NCBI GenBank assembly: GCA_002396505.1
Contig: DGYA01000069.1
Span: 1-17,163, forward strand
DNA: 17,163 nt
Origin: Cyanobacteria bacterium UBA5018
GTDB lineage: Bacteria; Cyanobacteriota; Cyanobacteriia; PCC-6307; Cyanobiaceae
Reading direction: 5' to 3'
Part shown: positions 1 to 6,880 of the stretch, piece after piece
How positions within the stretch are numbered: position 1 is the first letter of the stretch
Layout: every line of letters starts with the position of its first letter
Position numbers and translations under genes: made by a program
Notes under the pieces: model-generated
What the model was told of the DNA's origin: nothing
Seen by the model: the letters and a program-made list of their open reading frames with translations, nothing else
The model's database searches: none

Positions 1-84
1 CAGATCAAACAATTATTCCACTCCAGCTAAAATAATAAGATAAGTATGATTTAATTTAGCTTTCCAATACCAGCAATCTCTTCA

Positions 85-372
85 CTAAAAGAGCTCGGTT
101 TTGCTCTCTTTGAGCTCCTTCCAAATCTTGCGAATCTCGGCATAGGCTTGTTCTTGGCTAATTTTGCCATTGCCCTGAAGTCCCACAATCAAGCCTACCC
201 TTTCGGCAAAAGTTTCAAGATTTTGGTGAAATGCCAATCGTTGGGGCGACCAATTATTGCCGCGATAGCCCGAGTAGGCCTCCATAGGAGAGCGAATGCC
301 CTCCTGTTTGTCGTGAAGGTTAGGTCCCTCGCCGCTGGCTTGGGAGCTGGATGGGGGGATGGTGTCGCTCAA
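85..372 (-). CDS. small conserved cyanobacterial protein (DUF7219-like)
   Basis: Encodes 95 residues. The core, about residues 30-95, has the pattern Y-x-G, then an F-x-x-NL-x-x-F-A-x-RV helix, then a GKIS-x-EQAY motif, and ends in IWKELKESKTEL. I recall this pattern from a widespread cyanobacterial family of small soluble proteins of unknown function (DUF7219-like). The first 29 residues are Pro/Ser-rich and look disordered. The longest frame opens with a TTG at 372 that has no Shine-Dalgarno sequence. An internal ATG at 285 would give a 66-residue protein covering only the conserved core, so the start is uncertain. There is no signal peptide or membrane segment. The gene stands alone, convergent to nothing on its left and facing away from the repeat-rich spacer on its right. 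The function is unknown and the family assignment is from memory. Confidence 0.6.
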   Translation of the reverse strand: MSDTIPPSSSQASGEGPNLHDKQEGIRSPMEAYSGYRGNNWSPQRLAFHQNLETFAERVGLIVGLQGNGKISQEQAYAEIRKIWKELKESKTELF

Positions 373-450
373 TTTGAACTAAAGGTTGGCGAGGTTTAGG
401 AAAAAAAACCGTTGAGCAATGGGCTGGAGCGTTGCTCAACAGTAAACAAT

Positions 451-583
451 CTCACGGCTAAAGGCCAGTCTCACAGCTCAGGGCCAATCTCAAAGCTAAA
501 GGCCAGTCGCCCACCTAAGGGCTAGTCTCAAAACTAAAGGCCAGTCTGCCACCTAAGCGCCGGTGCCGCTGATAAAGATCTGT
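451..583. repeat. 19-bp direct tandem repeat array, six to seven units
   Basis: Six consecutive units of exactly 19 bp run from 451 to 564, beginning at 451, 470, 489, 508, 527 and 546. Typical units are ctcaaagctaaaggccagt (489) and ctcaaaactaaaggccagt (527). A more decayed seventh unit (565-583) keeps taaag and the final gt. The period is not a multiple of three and no coding frame spans the array, so it looks non-coding. Units are contiguous and not separated by unique spacers, so this is not a CRISPR array. Confidence 0.8.
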
Positions 584-797
584 ACTGAGCCTAGGAACGA
601 ACAATACCTTAGTCAAGGCAGCTGTTGACAACCGACAAACTGCGGTGTTCAAACGAGGATGCCTGCCTGACCAGGGCTGGTGCAAGCTGCCGGCCGAGGC
701 AGGGTCTTGCGAAGCGGCTCAATTCAGACCACAAGGTTGCGGCGCCACCTGGAGCCTGGCATCACTGGCTCCCTGGCGGCCGCCGGGCATTGCAGCC

Positions 798-861
798 CAG
801 TGAAACTGCACGGAGGTGAACCCCCATATGAGTGAATCTCCATAGCAGTGAACCGCCAGGG
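798..861. repeat. 16-bp direct tandem repeat array, four units
   Basis: Four contiguous 16-bp units start at 798, 814, 830 and 846. They are cagtgaaactgcacgg, aggtgaacccccatat, gagtgaatctccatag and cagtgaaccgccaggg. The RGTGAA core recurs at exact 16-base steps. A fifth in-phase echo (ggtga at 879) follows a unit that has lost the core. The same core reappears in the array near 16470-16684. No supported gene covers this stretch. Confidence 0.7.
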
Positions 862-923
862 AGCAGCAACAACAGATGGGTGATGGAAAGCTAACCTCAA
901 TCAAACCTAGGGCCCATGCAGTC

Positions 924-935
924 CCACTGCAGTGG
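924..935. repeat. 12-bp perfect palindrome
   Basis: CCACTGCAGTGG is a perfect inverted repeat within the otherwise gene-free spacer upstream of the CorA gene. A second short inverted repeat, TGCCAC/GTGGCA, follows at 949-954 and 964-969. Apart from these and the two tandem arrays I see nothing supportable between 373 and 1226. No promoter for corA could be assigned with confidence. Confidence 0.4.
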
Positions 936-1226
936 TTCTCCAAGCCGGTGCCACTCCAGCCAGGTGGCAGGGGTTCTGGGCCGGATCTGGGTAGAAATAG
1001 GCCAATTTCGGGCCGAGTGATCTAGAGCACCGACGAGCCGAGCATGTCGAGTCAAAATCAAAATGCGAATCTGCGGTGCCGTGACAGGCCCGGACCTGTG
1101 GATGGACCGGTCGATTTTCCGGAATGCGAAGCTCTGGTTACCCAAAGTGGCAGTCTGTCTGTTATTGCAAGCAGGCATTGCTACCGGCGGACTGATTTTA
1201 CAACGCTGGATCGAGCCTGAATCGAC

Positions 1227-2327
1227 GTGTTTCGCCCAACCCCTGGTGCTCTGAATTCGCATTTGCTGGAGGAACGTCCAGCAAATTTACCTAGTCAACT
1301 ATATGTCCACGGCGGGCGGCGTCCCACCAGTTTCAGTGTGGTGATCTTTGAACCAGCTGGGCCGCGCTATCAATCGCTGACCAAGCTCAGCCAATTTCAG
1401 CAAATTGCCCAGCTTGGCCTGCCCCTTTGGCTAAGGGTAACTGGGTTATGGGATAAAGACCTAATTCGTACCTGCTTGGCGGAACTAGCCGTGCCAGAGA
1501 TTTTGTTGCCGCCTTTGCTAGAGGTGCCACAACGGCCCCGGGTGGACTGCCTCGGCGAAGCCCTGCTAGTGGTGTTGCACCAGCTCAGTTTTGCCCGCGA
1601 TCCAAGCCACCTAATTAGTGCCCAGGTGGGGTTTTTACTACTACCAAACCTGCTGGTGACAGTTGAGGAGGCACCCACCGCTGAATCCTTCCCAGATCTT
1701 ACCCATTGGCTAGTGGGACAATTGGGAGCAGTTGAACATCGCGATCTGGATGATATCCTCCATTTTCTTGTGGATGAACTTCTCGATGCCCTATTTCCAA
1801 TGCTTGAACAGATAAACAATCGACTTGATGATCTGGAAGAAGTGGTGCTGCGTGATCCCGAACCAAAACATCTAAATCGCACATTCCGTTACCGCAGTCA
1901 TCTGCGCACAATTCGCAATCAGATCTGGCCATTACGACACCAGATTCATGTATTACTACGTCAACAACAACAGCTCCTAGGACCGGAAGCCCTAGGTGGC
2001 TTTCAAGAAATGGGCGAAATTGTAGGCATGCTTTTCGAGAGCACTGATTTGCTGCGCAACCAGTGCGATGCCATCACCCAAGCCTATGGCGCCAGCATCG
2101 GAAATCGTATGAATCAAATCATGAAAACCTTAACAATACTCACCAGCATTTTTGCACCACTAACTTTTATTGCTGGAATTTATGGAATGAACTTTGAACA
2201 CATGCCAGAGTTGCGCTGGCGCTATGGCTATGCAGCATGTCTTGTAATCATGACAATCGTGGCCTCGGTGCAGGCTTTTTGGCTGTGGCGCCGGGGCTGG
2301 TTTCGCGATTGGACCGCTCCACGCTGA
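1227..2327 (+). CDS. corA: CorA-family divalent cation (Mg2+/Co2+) transporter
   Basis: Encodes 366 residues, within the usual range of this family. CorA proteins are homopentameric inner-membrane channels that bring in Mg2+. The family is recognised by the signature YGMNF (residues 319-323) right after the first of two C-terminal membrane segments (about 302-319 and 335-353). Before these comes a long charged helical region (about 170-300), including a DDILHFLVDELLD stretch that fits the stalk helices of the cytoplasmic funnel. The N-terminal FRPTPGALNS resembles the start of the cyanobacterial CorA subgroup. The loop after GMN is FEHMPEL, carrying the acidic residues usual in this family. 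The start is a GTG at 1227 without a clear ribosome binding site, so the exact start is not certain. No convincing terminator follows, and the next gene is 243 bp away. Confidence 0.9.
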   Translation: MFRPTPGALNSHLLEERPANLPSQLYVHGGRRPTSFSVVIFEPAGPRYQSLTKLSQFQQIAQLGLPLWLRVTGLWDKDLIRTCLAELAVPEILLPPLLEVPQRPRVDCLGEALLVVLHQLSFARDPSHLISAQVGFLLLPNLLVTVEEAPTAESFPDLTHWLVGQLGAVEHRDLDDILHFLVDELLDALFPMLEQINNRLDDLEEVVLRDPEPKHLNRTFRYRSHLRTIRNQIWPLRHQIHVLLRQQQQLLGPEALGGFQEMGEIVGMLFESTDLLRNQCDAITQAYGASIGNRMNQIMKTLTILTSIFAPLTFIAGIYGMNFEHMPELRWRYGYAACLVIMTIVASVQAFWLWRRGWFRDWTAPR

Positions 2328-2457
2328 GCCATCTGGCCAGGCCGAATCTCTGGCTGGGGCCAGGCCAGGCCAGGCATTCAAGCCAAAGGCCCAGGGGTTC
2401 GGCGGCAGGACCCCAACCCCACTTCATAGCCCCGTATGGAGCGCATGGCCAATTGAA

Positions 2458-2473
2458 TGTATCCTGGAATACA
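2458..2473 (+). promoter_or_regulatory. candidate NtcA binding site upstream of the porin
   Basis: TGTATCCTGGAATACA matches the NtcA consensus GTA-N8-TAC, including the outer T and A of the extended form TGTA-N8-TACA. It lies about 98 bp upstream of the porin start codon. NtcA is the cyanobacterial global nitrogen regulator of the Crp family. No -10 box is clearly placed at the ideal distance; TAGTTG (2497) and TATTCC (2509) are the nearest options. The match is visible in the sequence, but the function is inferred. Confidence 0.5.
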
Positions 2474-2570
2474 TAGACCTGTGCCGATGGCGCTCGTAGT
2501 TGTCTGGTTATTCCTGTAAATTCCGAGCGCTTTCCTTTGGAAAGCCTTAACTATCGGTGTGAGGACCCCG

Positions 2571-4325
2571 ATGAAACTGTTCCAGCAACTGCTGCTGGCG
2601 CCTGCGGCCCTTGGCCTTGCAGCGCCCCTGGCGGCAACCGCCGCCGATCTGCCGATGGCGTCGAGCACCGCTTCGATAAACAGCTACACCCAACAGCAAG
2701 ACCTGGACCGCTTCCGCGCCTGGGAATCGCAGAATCAAGTTACCAGCATCAATCAGTTCTCAGAAGTTAAGCCCACCGACTGGGCCTATCAAGCGCTGAG
2801 CAACCTGATCGAGCGCTACGGCTGCGTAGCCGGTTATCCCAACGGCACCTTCAAAGGTGGCCAGGCGATGACCCGCTTTGAGGCCGCCGCCCTGCTGAAC
2901 GCCTGTCTCGATCGCGTCACCGAAGTGACCGACGAACTGCAGCGCCTGATCAACGACTTCCAAAAGGAACTCAGCGTGCTCAAGGGCCGCGTTGATGGCC
3001 TTGACAAGCGCGTCGGCAAGCTGGAGTCCACCCAGTTCTCCACCACCACCAAACTGCAGGGCGACACCGTCTTCGTGATTGGTGCCAACGCCTTCGGTGG
3101 CAGTCAGGCCAACAACTTCGCCCCTGCTGCCAATACGGGTCTGTCTCCTGCAAGCAGCAATGGCAGGAATTCCAACAGGAGAGATATTGGCGCCGCAGTC
3201 TTCAACTACGATCTTCGCCTGAATCTGCAGACCAGCTTCACAGGCAAAGATCTGCTCTATACCCGCCTGCGCAGCGGCAATTTCGTAGGTAGCCCCTTCT
3301 CGCCTACTGGCAATCAGCCCGGCCTTTTGGCCCTGGATCGGGCCTTTGGCAGTGGCAACAGCGGTGCTGCCGCCAACCTGAACAACGTGGTTCAACTGGA
3401 TCGTCTGTACTACCGCTTCCCGATCGGCAAGTCGTTCACTGGCCTGGTGGGTCCGCGGGGCCGGAACACCGAGTTCCTGGCAATCACGCCGTTCTTCTAC
3501 AAGAGCGATCTGCTCGACTTCTTTACTCTCAATGGCGCCCCCGGTACCTATAACAAGGCCACCGGCGCCATTGCCGGCCTGATGTGGAAGCAAAATGTGA
3601 AGAAGGGCAAGCCCTACTTCGCCGCCTCCACCAGCTATGTGGCTACCGATGCCAATAGCGGTAATACTGATAACACGACCGGCAATGGTGGTGGCATCTT
3701 CGGTGACAGCAGCAGGGGTAGTTTCACCACCCAGGTTGGCGTGGCCGCTCCCCAGTGGGCACTGGCCTTCGCCTGGCGTTACGGCCAGTGCGGTCAGAAT
3801 TTCCGCCGCGGCAGCCAGTATGCCAACCAGAATGAGCCCTGTACTGCCCCCGCACCTAACACCGGTGCAACCACTACTGCCTATTCGAACAACTTCGCCC
3901 TCACCGGCGCCTGGCAGCCCAAGAAAGCTGGCGGCATCGTGCCCTCGCTGAACCTGGGCTGGGGCTACAGCGCCCTGGCGCAGTCGAATCTGTTCAGGAG
4001 TGCCGCTCCCGTGGTCAACGAGCCCGCCAACATTGGTGCGGCCCAGTCCTGGACCCTCGCCCTTCAGTGGGCCGATGCCTTTGCCAAGGGCAATTCAGCC
4101 GGTATGGCCGTGGGTCAACCCCAGTTCGCCACCAGCCTGCGCAATGGCCGCACCCCCCAAGATGGCAATTTTGCCTGGGAGTGGTGGTACAAGTTCAAGG
4201 TGAGCGACAACATCTCGATCACCCCGGCCATCTTCTACCTCAGCCGTCCCTACGGTCAGTGGACCCAACCTGGCCAGTCCAACAACGTCTTTGGCGGCCT
4301 GGTGCAGACCCAGTTCCGCTTCTGA
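2571..4325 (+). CDS. SLH-domain outer-membrane porin (Som/OprB-type, 'iron uptake porin' family)
   Basis: Encodes 584 residues. A Sec signal peptide (about 1-24, cleavage after ATA) is followed by an SLH domain at about 61-115 (KPTDWAYQALSNL, GYPNGTF, MTRFEAAALLN) that anchors the barrel to peptidoglycan-linked polysaccharide. A predicted coiled coil (about 116-152) comes next, then a beta-barrel of alternating aromatic and glycine-rich strands ending in TQFRF, with the C-terminal Phe expected for outer-membrane assembly. Such Som porins are major cyanobacterial outer-membrane proteins that pass small solutes; database names often say iron uptake porin, but the true substrate cannot be told here. 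I chose the ATG at 2571 because GAGG (2561-2564) sits six bases upstream and the signal peptide starts there. A GTG at 2559 would add four residues. Cys residues at about 85 and 112 lie within the SLH region. A strong terminator follows at 4453. Confidence 0.92.
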   Translation: MKLFQQLLLAPAALGLAAPLAATAADLPMASSTASINSYTQQQDLDRFRAWESQNQVTSINQFSEVKPTDWAYQALSNLIERYGCVAGYPNGTFKGGQAMTRFEAAALLNACLDRVTEVTDELQRLINDFQKELSVLKGRVDGLDKRVGKLESTQFSTTTKLQGDTVFVIGANAFGGSQANNFAPAANTGLSPASSNGRNSNRRDIGAAVFNYDLRLNLQTSFTGKDLLYTRLRSGNFVGSPFSPTGNQPGLLALDRAFGSGNSGAAANLNNVVQLDRLYYRFPIGKSFTGLVGPRGRNTEFLAITPFFYKSDLLDFFTLNGAPGTYNKATGAIAGLMWKQNVKKGKPYFAASTSYVATDANSGNTDNTTGNGGGIFGDSSRGSFTTQVGVAAPQWALAFAWRYGQCGQNFRRGSQYANQNEPCTAPAPNTGATTTAYSNNFALTGAWQPKKAGGIVPSLNLGWGYSALAQSNLFRSAAPVVNEPANIGAAQSWTLALQWADAFAKGNSAGMAVGQPQFATSLRNGRTPQDGNFAWEWWYKFKVSDNISITPAIFYLSRPYGQWTQPGQSNNVFGGLVQTQFRF

Positions 4326-4351
4326 TCGCTGTAATTCCTAGCCAGTACTAG

Positions 4352-4380
4352 TGACAGCCAAGTCGCAAGCTTGACTGTCA
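4352..4380 (+). other. hairpin in the 3' untranslated region of the porin
   Basis: TGACAGCCAAG (4352-4362) pairs with CTTGACTGTCA (4370-4380) with a single mismatch, leaving a 7-base loop. There is no T-run after it, so it is not itself an intrinsic terminator. It lies about 70 bases before the real terminator and could stabilise the 3' end of an abundant porin mRNA or act as an operator. Confidence 0.4.
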
Positions 4381-4452
4381 GCGCAACCGCTAGCTCAAGA
4401 AGCATTCAACTGAGCTCACACCTGAATTGAACTTTACTTAATTCAGCTATGG

Positions 4453-4476
4453 CCTCCCGGAAACGGGAGGTTTTTT
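4453..4476 (+). terminator. Rho-independent terminator after the porin
   Basis: A 7-bp GC-rich stem CCTCCCG / CGGGAGG with a GAAA tetraloop is followed directly by six T residues. It lies 127 bp beyond the porin stop codon and separates this unit from pstS. Confidence 0.88.
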
Positions 4477-4764
4477 GCTTTTGATTTTTAAGTTAGTGCG
4501 CCTAAGGGCGGCTCAACAATTACTGATTTCACGGCTTTTAACATCCTGATGGCAGTGCCGGTCCTGAGTTGCTCCGTAACTTGCGATAACTGGAGCGCAC
4601 CTGGAACAATTCACTACCTCACTGCTCCCATAAGCTGATATGCATGGCGTCGAATGGTTGGTCCACGAATCTCAGGAACCAAACAGGCAAATTTTCAAAG
4701 TGATCTGGATGAATAACTGTTCTGGAGTTCTTAACTTTTCGCTTTAAACGCAGAGAATGACCAC

Positions 4765-4794
4765 CTATGTCAAATCTTGACCAGCTCTTAACCT
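4765..4794 (+). promoter_or_regulatory. Pho box (PhoB binding site) upstream of pstS
   Basis: Three 8-bp direct repeats are spaced at exactly 11 bp: CTATGTCA (4765), CTTGACCA (4776) and CTTAACCT (4787). They are separated by AAT and GCT. This is the cyanobacterial Pho box arrangement of tandem CTTAACCT-like repeats with 3-bp spacers. It lies 63 bp ahead of the pstS start codon, as expected for a promoter activated by phosphorylated PhoB, whose gene is in the same window. A further isolated CTTAACTT at 4730 is out of register. The 4477-4764 stretch before it holds nothing else I can support. Confidence 0.8.
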
Positions 4795-4812
4795 ACCCAT
4801 AAAGACATGGGT
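4795..4812 (+). repeat. perfect 6-bp inverted repeat abutting the Pho box
   Basis: ACCCAT (4795-4800) and ATGGGT (4807-4812) are perfect inverted arms around a 6-base centre. The element begins at the base after the last Pho repeat, where the -10 region or transcription start would be expected. It may be a second operator or an early-transcript hairpin. Confidence 0.4.
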
Positions 4813-4857
4813 AAACGCGGTTTGCTAATTAAGGTCAGACCCAATTCTTGCTAATCC

Positions 4858-5835
4858 ATGACCTTCGCTAAGAAGGCCTTGATCCTTGGCACCCTGGCCG
4901 CCCTCGGCACCGGCGCCACCGCCTCGGCTCAGAACACCCTCAACGGTGCTGGTGCCACCTTCCCCGCCCCCTTTTACCAGCGCGCCTTCGCCGATCTGGC
5001 CAGCAAGGGTGTGCAGGTGAACTACCAGTCGGTGGGTTCCGGCGCCGGCGTGCGCCAGTTCGTAGCCGGCACCGTCGATTTCGGTGCCACTGATGAGCCG
5101 ATCAAGGCCTCCGAGGCGGCGAAGGTGAAGCGTGGTGTGGTGCAGTTCCCCGCCGTCGGCGGCACCATTGCGGTGGCCTTCAACAAGGCCGATTGCAAGG
5201 GCTTGAAACTCAGCCAGAAGCAGGTGGCGGACATCTTCCTGGGCAGCATCACCAGCTGGGATCAGTTGAAGTGCGGTAAGGGCAAACTCACCGTGGCCCA
5301 CCGCTCCGATGGTTCCGGCACCACCTTCGCCTTCACCAGCTCCCTCTCAGCCTTCTCCCCCGCCTGGAAGGGCAAGGTGGGCGCTGGCAAGAGCGTCAAC
5401 TGGCCCGTGGGCGTTGGCGGCAAGGGCAACGAAGGTGTATCTGGCATCCTCCAGAACACCCCCGGTTCCATTGGTTACATCAACCAGGCCTTCGTGCGTG
5501 GCAACATCAAGGCTGCGGCAATTCAGAATAAGGACGGCAATTTTGTATTGCCTAACTTGAAGAGTGGTGCCGCCGCTCTCAATAACATTGTTCTCGATGG
5601 CAACCTGGCCGGCGAAGATTTCAATCCCGCTGGCGCTGGCAGCTATCCCATCTCCACCCTCACCTGGATCCTGGCCTATAAGGAAGGCAATGGCCTCAAG
5701 GCCGGTGCCATCCGCAAGGCCATGCTGCACCTGCTGGGCCCCGCCCAGAACCAGGCCGATGACCTTGGCTATGTGCCCCTGCGGGGCTCGATCCTGAAGG
5801 CCGCCAAGGCTGCCGTCGCCAAAATCGGCGCTTGA
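4858..5835 (+). CDS. pstS: PstS, periplasmic phosphate-binding protein of the Pst ABC transporter
   Basis: Encodes 325 residues. It binds inorganic phosphate in the periplasm and hands it to the PstCAB permease, which is not in this window. A signal peptide with a basic start (MTFAKKA) and ASA cleavage motif spans residues 1-24, and no lipobox Cys is present, so it should be soluble. Phosphate-site motifs are GAGATFPAPFY (30-40), SVGSGAG (58-64), DFGATDEP (74-81) and RSDGSGTT (149-156). Two Cys (113 and 139) could form a disulphide. The gene is a single cistron: a Pho box stands upstream and an intrinsic terminator begins 25 bp after the stop. The ATG at 4858 has no obvious Shine-Dalgarno sequence. 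It lies close to phoB-phoR, and its control by PhoB is strongly supported by the box. Confidence 0.95.
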   Translation: MTFAKKALILGTLAALGTGATASAQNTLNGAGATFPAPFYQRAFADLASKGVQVNYQSVGSGAGVRQFVAGTVDFGATDEPIKASEAAKVKRGVVQFPAVGGTIAVAFNKADCKGLKLSQKQVADIFLGSITSWDQLKCGKGKLTVAHRSDGSGTTFAFTSSLSAFSPAWKGKVGAGKSVNWPVGVGGKGNEGVSGILQNTPGSIGYINQAFVRGNIKAAAIQNKDGNFVLPNLKSGAAALNNIVLDGNLAGEDFNPAGAGSYPISTLTWILAYKEGNGLKAGAIRKAMLHLLGPAQNQADDLGYVPLRGSILKAAKAAVAKIGA

Positions 5836-5859
5836 TCGCCTAGCTAGATCAGAGTTTTG

Positions 5860-5883
5860 GGCCCCCTATGGGGCCTTTTTTTT
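5860..5883 (+). terminator. Rho-independent terminator after pstS
   Basis: The stem GGCCCC (5860-5865) / GGGGCC (5870-5875) with a CTAT loop is followed by eight T residues. It ends the pstS transcript. Confidence 0.9.
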
Positions 5884-5953
5884 GGCCCTAGCACAACTTA
5901 GAGATGGCCCCAATTATTCCTAGCCTCATTTCTCGCTATTTATTGGCGGGACA

Positions 5954-5981
5954 TTGCAAGGGCCCCGGTTTCATGTAAAAT
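5954..5981 (+). promoter_or_regulatory. sigma70-type promoter for the Exb-like cassette
   Basis: TTGCAA (5954-5959) and TAAAAT (5976-5981) are separated by 16 bp. They lie between the pstS terminator and the ExbB-like start at 6011 and give a short predicted leader of about 20 bases. The -35 hexamer overlaps a possible upstream TTG start codon, which argues against translation from that codon. Confidence 0.5.
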
Positions 5982-6010
5982 ATGTGATAGGGCTATTTAA
6001 GAGCTTCGTG

Positions 6011-6496
6011 ATGGGCCTATCAATATGGACTGCCTGTGGCCCGGTGGCCCTGCCGCTGCTGCTGGTTTCAATGTCAGTATTTGCGGTGGGCATCGATCGC
6101 GCCACTTTTTGGTGGCGCTGGTGGCGGCGGCCCGTCAGCCAGGGGCGGCGCCAGCGGGGTCAACAGCTCAACGCGATGGCAATCCAGGAATCTCGGCAGC
6201 TCGATTTAGAGCGGCTGGCCAGTCGCATGGCCAACGGCGAACAGCTGCTGCAGGCGGCGATGCTGCTGGCGCCGCTGCTGGGCCTCACCGGCACAGTGCA
6301 TGGGCTGATGCAGGTGTTGCGGGCCCTCGGGCCCCAATTGTTATTGCCGCCCACGGCTCCCCTGGCGGGCTATGCCGATGTGCTGATCAGCACCTTGGTG
6401 GGCCTACAGCTCACCCTGCTGGCTACGGCCCTGTTGCTGCTCAACCAAGGGCTAAGCCGTTGGCAAATTGATCAGCTGCGTCAGCAATTGCCATGA
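6011..6496 (+). CDS. MotA/TolQ/ExbB-type proton channel protein
   Basis: Encodes 161 residues from the ATG at 6011. ExbB/TolQ proteins form the inner-membrane proton channel that, with ExbD/TolR, energises an envelope partner. Seen here: an N-terminal membrane segment (about 10-29, GPVALPLLLVSMSVFAVG), a short basic and charged cytoplasmic stretch (about 30-80), then APLLGLTGTVHGLMQV (87-102), the hallmark ExbB segment. The third membrane helix has ST-x-x-GLQ-x-T ending in LLNQ (127-146), keeping the polar Thr and GL of the channel. The protein is compact compared with proteobacterial ExbB (over 200 residues). A TTG at 5954 would add 19 residues but coincides with the likely -35 box; AAGAG about seven bases upstream supports the 6008/6011 start. 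It is the first gene of a four-gene run. Confidence 0.8.
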   Translation: MGLSIWTACGPVALPLLLVSMSVFAVGIDRATFWWRWWRRPVSQGRRQRGQQLNAMAIQESRQLDLERLASRMANGEQLLQAAMLLAPLLGLTGTVHGLMQVLRALGPQLLLPPTAPLAGYADVLISTLVGLQLTLLATALLLLNQGLSRWQIDQLRQQLP

Positions 6497-6508
6497 GTGA
6501 TTTCTTAC

Positions 6509-6880
6509 ATGAATAATTCGCTGGGCTTGCCCAACCTGCCGCTGCTATGGCCGCTGTTGGGCTGCAGCTTGGTGGTAACCACCGCCGTTGCCTGCCTACC
6601 CACCCTGCTGCTTTCCAGTACCCCAGCCAAACCGCGGCCGCGAGCTTCCCTGGCGGCAGGGGCCCAGCCCTTGCTAGTGCTGCGCAGCAGCCGCGGTGAA
6701 TGGCTGCTCAATGGTCAGCCCATAGCCGCAACAGCCCTGGCCCGGCTGTTGCGCCGCCAACAGCCCGAAACTCGCCTGCACCCCTCCGCCCAGCTGCCGG
6801 CCAGCACAGTGGCCAATTCCCTGGCCTGGTTACGTCTGCATTCCGGCAAGCAGGCCTCCTTGGATCTGGCGATTCGATGA
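6509..6880 (+). CDS. ExbD/TolR-like bitopic membrane protein 1
   Basis: Encodes 123 residues from ATG 6509; a GTG at 6497, right after the ExbB-like stop, is an alternative. One membrane segment (about 13-35) is followed by a Pro/Arg-rich linker and a small presumed periplasmic domain with GEWLLNGQPI (63-72), then helix ALARLLRRQQ, LHPSAQLPASTVANSL and a final SLDLAI strand. That order (G-x-x-x-NG-x-P-I, helix, strand, helix, strand) fits the ExbD/TolR periplasmic fold. The Asp normally found in the ExbD membrane helix is absent; the segment contains only apolar and hydroxyl residues. The identification rests on topology, this fold pattern and the preceding ExbB-like gene, so it is moderate. 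The stop overlaps the next start (ATGA, 6877-6880), indicating translational coupling. Confidence 0.6.
   Translation: MNNSLGLPNLPLLWPLLGCSLVVTTAVACLPTLLLSSTPAKPRPRASLAAGAQPLLVLRSSRGEWLLNGQPIAATALARLLRRQQPETRLHPSAQLPASTVANSLAWLRLHSGKQASLDLAIR

Noticed and set aside
278..284. GISCGAA in place of GISSGAA in cysteine synthase (residue numbers in the protein, gene at 11194-12198) as a possible loss of function
   Set aside because: One Ser is kept, all other catalytic motifs are intact, and Cys is a mild substitution, so I do not treat it as inactivating.
451..583. Possible CRISPR array in the 19-bp repeats
   Set aside because: Units are directly contiguous without spacers, they diverge from one another, and no cas gene is in the window.
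625..943. Short open frames on both strands across the repeat-rich spacer (625-819 plus, 719-943 minus)
   Set aside because: They cross the 16-bp array, whose period is not a multiple of three, and have no family resemblance or plausible start context.
1063..1254. 63-codon open frame upstream of corA with an apolar stretch
   Set aside because: No ribosome binding site and no recognisable family; it overlaps the corA start region and lies in low-constraint spacer DNA.
2760..3593. Long minus-strand open frame inside the porin gene
   Set aside because: It is antisense to a strongly recognised porin and reflects GC-rich codon bias; its product has no coherent motif.
4730..4750. Second Pho box upstream of pstS (CTTAACTT and CTTTAAAC)
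   Set aside because: The two TTAA cores are 13 bp apart and not 11, and no third repeat follows in register.
5954..6010. TTG-initiated N-terminal extension of the ExbB-like protein
   Set aside because: The TTG coincides with a good -35 hexamer and the -10 lies inside the extension; the ATG at 6011 fits the family start and has AAGAG upstream.
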